Origin: Chitinophaga sp. XS-30
Lineage (GTDB): Bacteria; Bacteroidota; Bacteroidia; Chitinophagales; Chitinophagaceae
Direction of reading: 5' to 3'
Assembly: GCF_008086345.1 (NCBI RefSeq)
Contig: NZ_CP043006.1
Coordinates: forward strand, 3,718,032 to 3,782,031
Length of the DNA: 64,000 nt
The first letter of the stretch is position 1; each line of letters opens with the position of its first letter. Positions 35,228 through 44,314 of this stretch are shown here, piece by piece. The notes beneath the pieces are model-generated. The model made no database searches, was not told the origin of the DNA, and worked only from the letters and a program-made list of their open reading frames with translations. The translations under genes were made by a program, and so were the position numbers.

Positions 35228-36346
35228 ATGCGCCTGATCAAGTGGATGTATATGACGCTGCCGGCCTTTGTTGTTGCCGGATGTGCTGTTAAAGGAGAGA
35301 AGAAGAACGAGAATGAAATCAAGGTCCTGCCGGTTACCCGGCTGATCGAAAAAGATACAATGTTGTACCGGTCGTATGTAGCCAATATACAGGCGGTGCA
35401 GAATGTGGAGATCCGGGCGAGAGTGACCGGCTTCCTCGAAAAAATATATGTGGATGAAGGGCAGGAAGTCAGGAAAGGGCAGTTGCTTTTCACGATCAGC
35501 GATGCCGAATACAATGCTGAACTGGCGAAGGCCCGGGCCGTGCTGAGCAATGTGATCGCAGAGGCGAAGGCCGCAGAGCTGGAAACCGAACGGGTGAAGT
35601 TACTGGTAGACAAAAAAGTGGTGGCGGACTCCGAACTGGATGTAGCAAAGGCAAGGCTGCTGGCGGCACAGGCCAGGATAGACGAAGCCCGCTCTGCGGA
35701 AACGAACGCTGCCATGCGTTTGAGCTATACAAAGGTCCGCGCCCCCTTTGACGGGTTTATTGACCGCATACCGCTAAAAAAAGGCAGCCTGATCAATGAA
35801 GGCTCGCTCTTCACTACGGTATCGGATACACGCGAGGTATATGCCTATTTCAACGTTTCTGAAACCGAATACCTGCGGTACACCAAATCTCTTGCAAAAG
35901 GAGCTGATCATTACAAAAAGGTATTGCTGGAACTGGCGGATGGCACCCGGTACCTTCACACCGGGGAAATAGAGACCATCGAAGGAGAGTTCGAATCCAA
36001 TACCGGCTCCATTGCCTTCCGGGCCCGTTTCCCCAATCCCGGGAAGCTGCTCAAGCATGGCGCCAGCGGTAAGGTGAAGCTGGCCAGCGAGCTGGATGGC
36101 GTAGTCATCATCCCGCAAAAAGCCGTATTTGAAATGCAGGACAAGAATTATGTATTCGTAGTGGATGAGGACAATGCGGTGAAGATGAGGAGCTTCTCCC
36201 CGCAAACGCGTTTTGCGCACTTCTACATTGTGGCCTCCGGCCTTAAGCCCGGCGAGCGGGTAGTCTGCGAGGGCGTCCGCAATATCCGCGACGGCATGAA
36301 AATAGAACCGCGCGCCATTTCCATGGATAGTTTATTGCGTAACTGA
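35228..36346 (+). CDS. RND efflux periplasmic adaptor (membrane fusion lipoprotein)
   Basis: A 372-residue adaptor of the AcrA/MexA type, lipid-anchored at Cys19 (VVAGC). Domains: lipoyl/barrel-sandwich halves around EIRARVTGFLEKIYVDEGQE and MRLSYTKVRAPFDGFIDRIP, a short alpha-helical hairpin between them (residues about 90-150, Ala/Glu/Lys-rich), a beta-barrel and a membrane-proximal domain ending near SLLRN. It joins the RND pump (36378) to the outer membrane factor (39508); all three are on one strand with short gaps. The ATG at 35228 gives the lipoprotein signal. First gene of the efflux operon. Confidence 0.94.
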   Translation: MRLIKWMYMTLPAFVVAGCAVKGEKKNENEIKVLPVTRLIEKDTMLYRSYVANIQAVQNVEIRARVTGFLEKIYVDEGQEVRKGQLLFTISDAEYNAELAKARAVLSNVIAEAKAAELETERVKLLVDKKVVADSELDVAKARLLAAQARIDEARSAETNAAMRLSYTKVRAPFDGFIDRIPLKKGSLINEGSLFTTVSDTREVYAYFNVSETEYLRYTKSLAKGADHYKKVLLELADGTRYLHTGEIETIEGEFESNTGSIAFRARFPNPGKLLKHGASGKVKLASELDGVVIIPQKAVFEMQDKNYVFVVDEDNAVKMRSFSPQTRFAHFYIVASGLKPGERVVCEGVRNIRDGMKIEPRAISMDSLLRN

Positions 36347-36377
36347 TCAAAGGGCTTTACCGGAAAATCACAAGAAC

Positions 36378-39300
36378 ATGTTTGACACTTTTATAAAAAG
36401 GCCGGTGTTATCACTGGTCATATCTCTTATTATTGTATTGATAGGGCTCCTGGCATTGTTTACCCTGCCGGTGACCCAGTTCCCGGACATTGTGCCGCCA
36501 TCGGTTACTGTAACGGCACGTTATACCGGCGCCAATGCGGAAGTATGCGCCAAAGCGGTAGCTACGCCACTGGAGCGGGCGATCAACGGCGTGCCGGGCA
36601 TGACCTATATGTCCTCTGTATCCAGCAATGACGGTATCACCGTTATAACGGTCAATTTCAATGTGGAAACCGATCCTGATCAGGCTGCAGTCAACGTGCA
36701 GAACCGGGTGGCTACCATTATCGATGAGTTGCCCGAAGAGGTGATCAAAAGCGGGGTGACTACCGAGAAAGAAGTGAACAGCATGCTCCTTTACCTGAAT
36801 ATCATGAGCGAAGACACTTCGCTGGACGAGCAGTTCATTTACAATTTTGCCGATATCACGGTGTTGCAGGAATTGAAGCGGATTGACGGGGTCGGCCGTG
36901 CCGAGATCATGGGCGCCAAGGAATATGCCATGCGCATTTGGTTGAAGCCGGACCGGATGCTGGCCTACAATGTTTCCGCGGATGAGGTCATTGAAGCGAT
37001 CCGCCGCCAGAACATCGAGGCCGCGCCGGGAAAGACGGGCGAAAGCTCCGGCAAGAACCCGCTGATGCTGCAGTATGTGCTGCGGTATACCGGGAAATTC
37101 TTTGAGCCGGAGCAATACCGGCAGATCGTGCTGCGTGCGGGGAACGATGGCGCTGTGCTGCATCTTCGGGATGTGGCCGATGTGGAATTCGGTTCCCTGA
37201 CCTACAGCATGGTATCCAAAACGGATGGCAAACCATCAGCGTCCATCATGCTGAAACAGCGCCCTGGTTCCAATGCCCGGGATGTGATCAATGCTGTAAA
37301 AGCGAAGATGGAGGAGATGAAGGAGGTTTCCTTCCCGCCCGGCATGACCTACAATTTCAATTACGATGTATCACGTTTCCTGGATGCATCCATATCGGAA
37401 GTGATCCATACGCTTATTGAAGCCTTTCTGCTGGTGTTCATCGTGGTGTTCATCTTCCTGCAGGATTTCCGGTCCACACTGATCCCCGCGCTGGCCGTTC
37501 CGGTAGCACTGATCGGAACACTGGCATTTATGCAGGTGATGGGCTTCTCTATCAATCTGCTTACGCTCTTTGCCCTGGTACTGGCTATCGGCATTGTGGT
37601 GGATAACGCCATTGTGGTGGTGGAAGCTGTGCATGTGAAGATGACCGAGGAGCATATGCCTCCGATGCAGGCCACCCTGGCAGCGATGCGGGAGATCAGC
37701 GGCGCATTGGTGGCCATTACGCTGGTAATGTCCGCTGTGTTTGTTCCTGTTGCATTTCTATCCGGCCCTGCAGGGGTATTCTACCGTCAGTTCTCCCTCA
37801 CGCTGGCTGTCGCTATTGTGATATCCGGGATCAATGCGGTTACGCTTACGCCCGCGCTTTGCGCTATCATGCTGAAACACGATGGCGGCAAAAGAAAACG
37901 CGGATTGTTACAGCGTTTCTTTAACGGCTTCAACCGCGGCTATAATGCCACGGAAAGAGGGTATGCGAAATTTGTCGGCTTGATCGCCGGCCGGCGGCTG
38001 ATCACCTTAACGTGTCTCCTTTTCTTTTTCGCCGCTACCTGGGGCATCAGCGCTGTCCTGCCATCCGGTTTTATCCCGACGGAGGATCAGGGCATGATCT
38101 ACGTAAACGTTACCACACCGCCGGGCGCTACACTGGAACGTACGGAGGACGTGCTGGACCAGGTGGAGGAGATCGCTTCGCAGTTCGGGGAAGTGGAATC
38201 TATTTCCACGCTTGCCGGTTACAGCCTGGTAAACGAAGTGGCCGGAGCATCATATGGTATGGCCATGGTAAATCTCAAATCCTGGGACGAACGCGAGGCG
38301 GATGTAAATACGATGATCGCCAGGCTGCAAAAGGAAACGCGGGAGATATCAGATGCTTCGATCGAGTTCTTTCCGCCGCCAACGGTACCGGGTTTCGGCA
38401 ATTCCAGCGGCTTTGAGCTGCGGTTGCTGGACCGGAGCGGCAGCGGAGACCTTGTACAGACGGCCCGCATCACCAACCAGTTCATTGAAGCATTGAACGA
38501 CCGCCCGGAGGTCAGCGGCGCTTTCACCAGTTTCGATGCGGAGTTCCCGCAATACCTGATCCATGTGGACCAGGCGATGGCGGCCAAGAAGGGGGTAAGC
38601 ATAGAAAATGCCATGCGTAACCTGCAGACCCTGCTGGGCAGCTATTACGCTTCCAATTTTATCCGCTTCGGGCAGATGTATAAAGTCATGGTACAGGCCC
38701 TGCCGCAATACCGTACGAAACCGGAGGACTTGCTGCTGCTGCATGTGAAGAATGATCAGGGAGAGATGGTGTCTTATGCCGACTTCATCCAGCTGGAGCG
38801 GGTGTATGGTCCCGAGCAGCTCACCCGTTACAATATGTACACAGCGGCCATGATCAATGGCGATGCTTCGCCGGGCTACAGCAGCGGGGATGCGATCCGC
38901 GCGGTAGAAGAGGTGGCGGAAAAAGAGCTGCCCCGCGGCTTTTCCTATGAGTGGAGCGGGATGACGCGGGAGCAGATCGCATCAGGGAATCAGGCCATTT
39001 TCATCTTCGGTATCTGCCTGTTATTTGTTTACCTGTTGCTGGCGGCGCAGTATGAAAGCCTGCTGTTGCCCTTGCCGGTGATCCTGTCGTTGCCGGCCGG
39101 GATCTTCGGGGCTTTCCTGTCTTTGAAGCTGCTGGGACTTGAAAACAACATCTATGCGCAGGTGGCGCTGGTTATGCTGATCGGTTTGCTTGGCAAAAAT
39201 GCCATCCTGATCGTGGAATTTGCGATCCTCCGGAATACGCAGGGGGCATCGGTGCTGAAGGCTGCAAGGGAAGGGGCGGTGTCCAGATTACGGCCGATCC

Positions 39301-39515
39301 TCATGACCTCATTTGCCTTTATTGCCGGTTTGATCCCTCTTTGCCTGGCCAGTGGAGCGGGTGCGCTGGGGAATCGTTCCATCGGTACCGCCGCCGCGGG
39401 AGGCATGTTCATCGGCACGCTTTTCGGCGTACTGGTGATCCCGGGGCTGTATGTGCTGTTTGCATCGATGACGAGGAAGAAGAATGTTGAATTTAAAGCC
39501 TACACGAATGAATAA
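36378..39515 (+). CDS. RND efflux pump, inner-membrane HAE1-type transporter
   Basis: A 1045-residue resistance-nodulation-division proton antiporter that expels hydrophobic compounds. It starts MFDTFIKRPVLSLVISLIIV (TM1), shows the FPDIVPPSVTVTARYTGANA motif after it, and the proton-relay helix GIVVDNAIVVVEAVHVKM (TM4, Asp residues). A second half repeats the pattern, with GLLGKNAILIVEFA in TM10. Twelve membrane helices and two large periplasmic loops are expected; length is that of AcrB-class pumps. It follows the adaptor by 31 bases and overlaps the outer-membrane factor by 8. Drug or lipid specificity is not readable; no local TetR regulator was seen. Confidence 0.96.
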   Translation: MFDTFIKRPVLSLVISLIIVLIGLLALFTLPVTQFPDIVPPSVTVTARYTGANAEVCAKAVATPLERAINGVPGMTYMSSVSSNDGITVITVNFNVETDPDQAAVNVQNRVATIIDELPEEVIKSGVTTEKEVNSMLLYLNIMSEDTSLDEQFIYNFADITVLQELKRIDGVGRAEIMGAKEYAMRIWLKPDRMLAYNVSADEVIEAIRRQNIEAAPGKTGESSGKNPLMLQYVLRYTGKFFEPEQYRQIVLRAGNDGAVLHLRDVADVEFGSLTYSMVSKTDGKPSASIMLKQRPGSNARDVINAVKAKMEEMKEVSFPPGMTYNFNYDVSRFLDASISEVIHTLIEAFLLVFIVVFIFLQDFRSTLIPALAVPVALIGTLAFMQVMGFSINLLTLFALVLAIGIVVDNAIVVVEAVHVKMTEEHMPPMQATLAAMREISGALVAITLVMSAVFVPVAFLSGPAGVFYRQFSLTLAVAIVISGINAVTLTPALCAIMLKHDGGKRKRGLLQRFFNGFNRGYNATERGYAKFVGLIAGRRLITLTCLLFFFAATWGISAVLPSGFIPTEDQGMIYVNVTTPPGATLERTEDVLDQVEEIASQFGEVESISTLAGYSLVNEVAGASYGMAMVNLKSWDEREADVNTMIARLQKETREISDASIEFFPPPTVPGFGNSSGFELRLLDRSGSGDLVQTARITNQFIEALNDRPEVSGAFTSFDAEFPQYLIHVDQAMAAKKGVSIENAMRNLQTLLGSYYASNFIRFGQMYKVMVQALPQYRTKPEDLLLLHVKNDQGEMVSYADFIQLERVYGPEQLTRYNMYTAAMINGDASPGYSSGDAIRAVEEVAEKELPRGFSYEWSGMTREQIASGNQAIFIFGICLLFVYLLLAAQYESLLLPLPVILSLPAGIFGAFLSLKLLGLENNIYAQVALVMLIGLLGKNAILIVEFAILRNTQGASVLKAAREGAVSRLRPILMTSFAFIAGLIPLCLASGAGALGNRSIGTAAAGGMFIGTLFGVLVIPGLYVLFASMTRKKNVEFKAYTNE

Positions 39516-40914
39516 TATACGTACAGGGATATTGACCCTGATGATCGCCGGACTCAGCGCGTGCAGCCTGCCCCGGCCGCTGACACTGCCGGACACAACA
39601 GCTTTGCCGCAGCCGGAAGGAGACACATTATCGCTTTCAGGCTTTGAGCAGATATTCAGCGATCCGCACCTTCGGGCATTGATAGATACCGCTTTGCGGC
39701 GCAATAATGACCTGCTGTCGGCCGCTCAACGTATAGCCGCGGCGGAGGCGAACCTGCTGGGGGCCAAAAGCGCCTGGCAGCCTTCGGTAGATCTGGCGGT
39801 TTCAGCAGGTGTGGAGCGATATGGTGATTATACGATGAATGGGGTAGGTAATTTTGATACCAACCTTTCTCCGAATATTGACAAGGACCAGCGTATCCCG
39901 GACAAGGTGCCTGATTATTTCATCGGCCTCAGAAGCTCCTGGGAGATCGATCTGTGGGGCAAGCTGAAAAGCCGGAAAAAGGCCGCGTACAGCCGCTTTC
40001 TTGCCTCCCGTGAAGGGCAGCGCCTGCTGAGAACGCAGGTTGTGGCCGGCATTGCGGGAATGTATTACGAGCTGGTAGCGTTGGACCAGGAACTGGCCAT
40101 TATCCGGCGTAACATCACGCTCCAGGAAAGTGCGGTAGCCACGGTGAATATCCAGAAAGCGGGGGGAAGGGCTACCGAGCTGGCGGTGCAGCAGTTCACC
40201 GCCCAATTGCTGAGCACACAGGGGCTGGCCTTTCATGTAAAGCAGGAGATCGCCCGGCTGGAAAACCAGCTGAATGCACTGATCGGCCGTTTGCCGGTGC
40301 CCATCACCCGCCGCGTTACAGCTGTATTGCCCGATATCGTGAACAAAGGGATACCGGCAGGCCTGCTGTTACAGCGGCCGGATGTGCTGCAGGCGGAGCT
40401 GGAGCTCCGTGCGGGGCAGGCGGATATAGACGCGGCAAGGGCTGCTTTTCTGCCCTCCCTTACGTTGACGCCATATGCTGGTTTCAACGCCTTCAAAGCA
40501 GGCCTGCTGTTCAGGACGCCGGCCTCTATGGCATGGGGCGTTGCGGGCGGCCTTACTGCTCCCGTCTTCAACAAAAGGCAACTGAAGGCACAGTTCAATA
40601 TCTCTTCAGCGGCCACCATGTCCGCTTTCTATGCTTACCGGCAGGCCATTGTGAATGGGTACCAGGAGATCGCAACGGCGCTGGCAGGTGTTGAGAACCA
40701 GCAGCAGGCTTACCGGCTGAAAAGCAAGGAAGTAGCGGTTTTGCAAGGCGCTGTGTCTACCGCCAATACACTATTCTCTACCGGGTATGCATCCTATCTG
40801 GAAGTGATCACGGCGCAGAAAAGCGTGCTGGAGGCCGAGCTGGCGCTGATCACCTCCAGGAGAGAGGTGTACCAGGGGTTGGTGTCGCTGTACCGTGCAC
40901 TAGGGGGAAGCTGA
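39508..40914 (+). CDS. Outer membrane efflux protein (TolC/OprM-like lipoprotein)
   Basis: A 468-residue outer-membrane channel, NodT-type lipoprotein with Cys19 (GLSAC). Two repeats of long helices are visible: ALIDTALRRNNDLLSAAQRI and LQAELELRAGQADIDAARAA, with LLQRPDVLQAE, the standard OMF box. It completes the tripartite pump with the adaptor and RND protein. The ATG at 39508 overlaps the pump stop by 8 bases (ATGAATAA), so translation is coupled; an earlier in-frame ATG at 39484 lacks a lipoprotein signal in the right place. Confidence 0.95.
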   Translation: MNNIRTGILTLMIAGLSACSLPRPLTLPDTTALPQPEGDTLSLSGFEQIFSDPHLRALIDTALRRNNDLLSAAQRIAAAEANLLGAKSAWQPSVDLAVSAGVERYGDYTMNGVGNFDTNLSPNIDKDQRIPDKVPDYFIGLRSSWEIDLWGKLKSRKKAAYSRFLASREGQRLLRTQVVAGIAGMYYELVALDQELAIIRRNITLQESAVATVNIQKAGGRATELAVQQFTAQLLSTQGLAFHVKQEIARLENQLNALIGRLPVPITRRVTAVLPDIVNKGIPAGLLLQRPDVLQAELELRAGQADIDAARAAFLPSLTLTPYAGFNAFKAGLLFRTPASMAWGVAGGLTAPVFNKRQLKAQFNISSAATMSAFYAYRQAIVNGYQEIATALAGVENQQQAYRLKSKEVAVLQGAVSTANTLFSTGYASYLEVITAQKSVLEAELALITSRREVYQGLVSLYRALGGS

Positions 40915-41022
40915 TTCCCGAACGCAAAGGCGATTGTAACATCCGGGGCATGTGGTGGCGTGGCGCTGGTCAGCGGGCGCCGTGGCCCATCAGGCGGCTG
41001 TTGACCAGTTATCCGGCAGTTT

Positions 41023-41736
41023 TCACCGGTTGCCGTAATTGGAGATGCTGATCAGCTGTTTTACATCCCGGATGAAGATCTGCCGGCCGGAGGTATAGAG
41101 GATGCCGGCCAGTTTGAACTCTTTCAGGAACCGTACTACATTTTCCTTGGCGGTGCCTACAATGTTCGCCAGATCGTCCCGGGAGATATTGATGCTGGTT
41201 TCTTCCGCCGGAACGCCGGGTTCCTTGTACTTTTCCCGCAGCACGATCAGGGCAATGGCGAGGCGCTCCCTGACGGAACGGTGTGCAAATACGGAAATGC
41301 TGTTGGACAGCACGGCAAATTCATGGCTGAGGGTCTGTAACAGCCGTCTGGAAAGGAGAGCGGATTGCTGCAGGGTTAACAGGAAGTCCGCTTTAGGGAT
41401 AAAAGCGATCAGGCTGTCTTCCAGCGCCACCGCAGAGTCCGGGTACCGTTCTTCGGCCAGAATGGCATGATAGCCCAGCAATTCCCCGGCATTGGCCACA
41501 TAAATGATCTGTTCCCGGCCTTCGCGGTCTGCCTTGAATTTTTTGACTTTGCCTTCCCGGACAAAGTAAATGCCCTCAGGTACAGCACCCTCGCGGAAAA
41601 GCACACTGCCTTTCGTATATGGTTGTTCTGTCATGTGTTTCCGCAACTGCGCGGATTCTGCTTCCGGCAGGTTGGTGAAAATGGATTGTGATTTGAAGTT
41701 CCACTTGTCGATCGGGAACAGTCCGGCAAGGCTCAT
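41023..41736 (-). CDS. Crp/Fnr-family transcriptional regulator
   Basis: A 237-residue regulator. A cyclic-nucleotide-binding-like beta-roll occupies about residues 20-130 (KGSVLFREGAVPEGIYFVRE, AGELLGYHAILAEERYPDSA); the Arg-Ser-style cAMP site is not obvious, so the ligand may differ. The winged-helix is at about 155-225 with NISRDDLANIVGTAKENVVR and FLKEFKLAGILY. No Cys cluster typical of Fe-S Fnr is present. An ATG at 41736 is chosen; a TTG 11 codons upstream would extend it. It is divergent from the GcvH-like gene, sharing only 67 bases, so it probably controls that pair. Confidence 0.92.
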   Translation of the reverse strand: MSLAGLFPIDKWNFKSQSIFTNLPEAESAQLRKHMTEQPYTKGSVLFREGAVPEGIYFVREGKVKKFKADREGREQIIYVANAGELLGYHAILAEERYPDSAVALEDSLIAFIPKADFLLTLQQSALLSRRLLQTLSHEFAVLSNSISVFAHRSVRERLAIALIVLREKYKEPGVPAEETSINISRDDLANIVGTAKENVVRFLKEFKLAGILYTSGRQIFIRDVKQLISISNYGNR

Positions 41737-41791
41737 GGGCGATAGTAATGGGAAATTGATATTTTTCAATGCTTGTTAAGCAGCATAAAGT

Positions 41792-41799
41792 TACCTTTG
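41792..41799 (+). promoter_or_regulatory. Possible -7 element of the GcvH-like gene
   Basis: TACCTTTG matches TAnnTTTG exactly, 4 bases before the ATG at 41804. This would give a nearly leaderless transcript. A TTG at 41773 is 16 bases upstream, short for a -33 box. Confidence 0.35.
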
Positions 41800-41803
41800 C
41801 GTC

Positions 41804-42211
41804 ATGAATATATCAACAAATATAAGACCACGCATACATTTTACGAAAGATCATGAGTGGGTAGACTTTAATGGTACCGTTGGTTTTGTTGGGGTTTCCG
41901 CTTTCAAATTATCAGGCGTACGGAAGATCGACCGGATTACCTGGGCCCGTCATAAAGGCACTTTTGAGCGTGGCGCCCTTGTGGCCAGCATCATTTCCGG
42001 CGACCGGGAGATACTGGTGCATGCTCCGGTAACCTGCAAACTCCTTGGCCCGAACGCCAAACTGCAGGAGAACCCCGACCTTGTTATCAAGAGCCCGGAA
42101 GATCAGGGATGGATATTCTTCATCACGCCGCTGAAATTCCAGGATAAAAGCATGGAAGAGCTGTTGCAGCCCGATGATTACAAAAAGATAATCCGGAAGA
42201 AAAATGTATAA
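41804..42211 (+). CDS. GcvH-like protein lacking the lipoyl lysine
   Basis: A 135-residue protein with clear glycine-cleavage H-protein similarity over its length: HFTKDHEWVDFNGTVGFVGV near the N-terminus and ENPDLVIKSPEDQGWIFFIT, then SMEELLQPDDYKKII, as in GcvH. In GcvH the lipoylated Lys sits in an ESVKA-like loop; here the aligned VASIISGDREI has Ile and no Lys, so it cannot be lipoylated there and cannot shuttle methylamine. A short insertion follows the loop. It overlaps the next gene by 8 bases and faces a Crp-type regulator. Probably a repurposed lipoyl-fold adaptor; no gcvT or gcvP is nearby. Confidence 0.85.
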   Translation: MNISTNIRPRIHFTKDHEWVDFNGTVGFVGVSAFKLSGVRKIDRITWARHKGTFERGALVASIISGDREILVHAPVTCKLLGPNAKLQENPDLVIKSPEDQGWIFFITPLKFQDKSMEELLQPDDYKKIIRKKNV

Positions 42212-42791
42212 TCCGCGTATCAAGAGCCTGACGGATACACTATTTGACCTTTATTACCCTGAACACATCCAGCGCCTGTCCCGCCGCCACTGGTCCCCGG
42301 TGGTGATCGCGGAAAAAGCAGCCGCCTTCCTTGCGGATGGGCAGGGGAACAGGATACTGGATATCGGCAGCGGCGTCGGGAAGTTCTGCATCGCCGGGGC
42401 ACAGTTGTTCCCCGAAGTGCAGTTCCACGGCGTGGAACAAAGAGAAAGCCTCTACAACTATGCCGTGAATGCGAAAAAGAGCATCGGCCTGCCAAACGTA
42501 CATTTCATTCACGATAATTTTACGCATATCGATCTGGATGCGTACGATAATTTCTATTTCTACAATTCCTTTTTCGAGAACATCGATCAGCAGGATCGTA
42601 TCGATCATGAGATCGCCTATTCCGCTTCACTCTATACCTATTATTCCCGGTATCTCTATATGGCGCTGGATAAAAGGCCGCGCGGCACAAGGCTGGTGAC
42701 TTTTCACAGCCTGGAAGATGAGGTGCCGCCTTCTTACCGGATGGTGCATCGTTCAGATGACCTTGTACTGAAAATGTGGATCAAACAATAA
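42204..42791 (+). CDS. Class I SAM-dependent methyltransferase-like protein
   Basis: A 195-residue Rossmann-fold protein: the SAM-binding motif ILDIGSGVGKFCIAGAQLFP, then VEQRESLYNYAVNAKK (acidic Glu of motif II replaced by a nearby equivalent), and NFYFYNSFFENID in the motif IV place. Small for the class, with no extra domain. Its ATG overlaps the GcvH-like stop (ATGTATAA), indicating tight translational coupling. The substrate is unknown; protein or small-molecule methylation is possible. Convergent with a histidine kinase gene 5 bases away. Confidence 0.88.
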   Translation: MYNPRIKSLTDTLFDLYYPEHIQRLSRRHWSPVVIAEKAAAFLADGQGNRILDIGSGVGKFCIAGAQLFPEVQFHGVEQRESLYNYAVNAKKSIGLPNVHFIHDNFTHIDLDAYDNFYFYNSFFENIDQQDRIDHEIAYSASLYTYYSRYLYMALDKRPRGTRLVTFHSLEDEVPPSYRMVHRSDDLVLKMWIKQ

Positions 42792-42796
42792 ACGTA

Positions 42797-44140
42797 TTAC
42801 GGGATCTGGCCCTTGTCCGGTTGCGCCGCAGGCAAGGCTATATAAAAGGTGGTGCCTGCGCCGGCAATACTGTCGAACCAGATGCGGCCCTGTTGTAATT
42901 CGATGCATTGTTTGCAGAGGAACAGCCCTACACCTGTGCCTTTTTCGTTGGCGGTACCATACCGCGCATGCTGGCTCAGGGCCTGAAACTGCCCGGCATG
43001 CAGGGATTCCGGTATCCCTATACCATTATCTCTTACCAGGATGCACCCCTCTTCATTGTTCCTGTAGGCCTTTACTTCCACCAGCCCGCCTGGCTGCGTG
43101 AATTTTATAGCATTGCCTACCAGGTTGCGCATGACCAGCTGCAACAGGTTGGTATCGGCCATTACGTATAACTCCGGGTCGATATGCTGCTCCAGCCGGA
43201 TCGATTTCCTGTCCGCAATGACCATTTGTTGCATTATTTCCTTTTCCACGATCCCGCGTACCTGCACCGGGCCAAGCCGCGTCTGTTCTCCTTCCATCTG
43301 CGCTCTTGACCAGGAGAGCAGATTGGTCAGCAGGTCGCTTGTATGCCGGGAGAGGGTTAGCAGCCTTTCTTCCAGCACCCGCCTTTCCTGCTCGCCAAAA
43401 CTGTATTGTTCCATCATCTGCATATAACTGATAATGGAATCCAGCGGTTTCTTCAGGTCATGCGAGATGATGGAGAATATCCTGTCCTTTTCCCGGTGCA
43501 TCTCTTCCAGTTCCCTGTTCTTGATGATCAGGGCATCCGTAATACGGTTAGCCTTCGCTTTTTCCCGCTGGTAGATGTTCTGCAGGTATTTTGTGAGCAG
43601 CAGTACCAGTAAAAGACAGATAATGTATGTGGAGACGATATCCATGAACCGGTGCCGTGGCGATGTATAAGGATCATAGACAATGCCCGGGTGGAAATAT
43701 TCAATATACAGCATTGCTGCGCCTGTCAAGGCATGCAGCGCCAGCCATAAAAGATGCTGCCGTTTAGGCGTAAACGTGACCAGGAGCATCAGGGTCAGAA
43801 AGAACAGGTACAATGCAGGCCCGTTGCTGCCGGAGTTGAAGAAATATGTGAAGATCAGGGTGAGGTAACTGATGGCGGCGTAGATATTCATGCCTATTGC
43901 CATCCGGCCACGGAAGCGGGAGAGATAGTACAATATAACCTGGAAGATGATCAGCAGGGTTATCAGCAGGGCCATATGATACAGGCGGAGAAAAAGATTG
44001 AACGGCAGCAGGGCTGTCAGTACGATCAGCGTAAATACACTGATGGCGTTGAATGCCCGGTGCTCTTCATCCGGAAAATCCTTTTCATTGCCGATGAGTT
44101 TGAGCCATACTGGATGTTGAAACAGTTTTTGAAAGATCAT
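42797..44140 (-). CDS. Membrane sensor histidine kinase
   Basis: A 447-residue kinase: six or so membrane helices in residues 25-185 (FTLIVLTALLPFNLFLRLYH, SYLTLIFTYFF, IVSTYIICLLLVLLLTKYLQ), a coiled linker, the HisKA phosphoacceptor His227 in ISHDLKKPLDSI, and the ATPase domain with NLVGNAIKFTQPGG (N box), VRDNGIGIP (G1) and GTGVGLFLC (G2). No response regulator is adjacent, so it is an orphan; it may sense a membrane state through the multi-helix N-terminus. A good Shine-Dalgarno AGGAGAG lies 11 bases before the ATG, uncommon in this genome. Confidence 0.93.
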   Translation of the reverse strand: MIFQKLFQHPVWLKLIGNEKDFPDEEHRAFNAISVFTLIVLTALLPFNLFLRLYHMALLITLLIIFQVILYYLSRFRGRMAIGMNIYAAISYLTLIFTYFFNSGSNGPALYLFFLTLMLLVTFTPKRQHLLWLALHALTGAAMLYIEYFHPGIVYDPYTSPRHRFMDIVSTYIICLLLVLLLTKYLQNIYQREKAKANRITDALIIKNRELEEMHREKDRIFSIISHDLKKPLDSIISYMQMMEQYSFGEQERRVLEERLLTLSRHTSDLLTNLLSWSRAQMEGEQTRLGPVQVRGIVEKEIMQQMVIADRKSIRLEQHIDPELYVMADTNLLQLVMRNLVGNAIKFTQPGGLVEVKAYRNNEEGCILVRDNGIGIPESLHAGQFQALSQHARYGTANEKGTGVGLFLCKQCIELQQGRIWFDSIAGAGTTFYIALPAAQPDKGQIP

Positions 44141-44191
44141 TGACAGGTATCTCTCCTTGATTTAGGTATAACGATTAATTATAAATTGTTG

Positions 44192-44199
44192 CAAATTTA
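44192..44199 (-). promoter_or_regulatory. Possible -7 element of the histidine kinase gene
   Basis: On the minus strand the bases read TAAATTTG, an exact TAnnTTTG, 52 bases before the kinase ATG. No good -33 box identified. Confidence 0.35.
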
Positions 44200-44277
44200 A
44201 GCATTACGGCTTAATCTTTCCTGTAACGGTGTTTTAAACTTAATATTTTATTAATTCCATTGCTGGCCTGAACCTGC

Positions 44278-44285
44278 TAATTTTG
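44278..44285 (+). promoter_or_regulatory. -7 promoter element of the phosphoesterase gene
   Basis: TAATTTTG matches TAnnTTTG exactly, 29 bases before the ATG at 44315. A TTG lies 15 bases upstream, shorter than the usual spacer. Confidence 0.4.
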
Positions 44286-44314
44286 GGCATCGAACTTTAA
44301 AAATTATCCGGTAA

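Noticed and set aside
35228..40914. Local TetR-type repressor of the efflux operon
   Set aside because: No TetR, MarR or AraC gene lies near the operon; only the small secreted protein and the Crp-type gene flank it, so no regulator was assigned.
40915..41022. Possible hairpin between efflux and Crp genes (CTGGTCA and TGACCAG)
   Set aside because: Only 7 bases, far apart, no T run; too weak to call a terminator.
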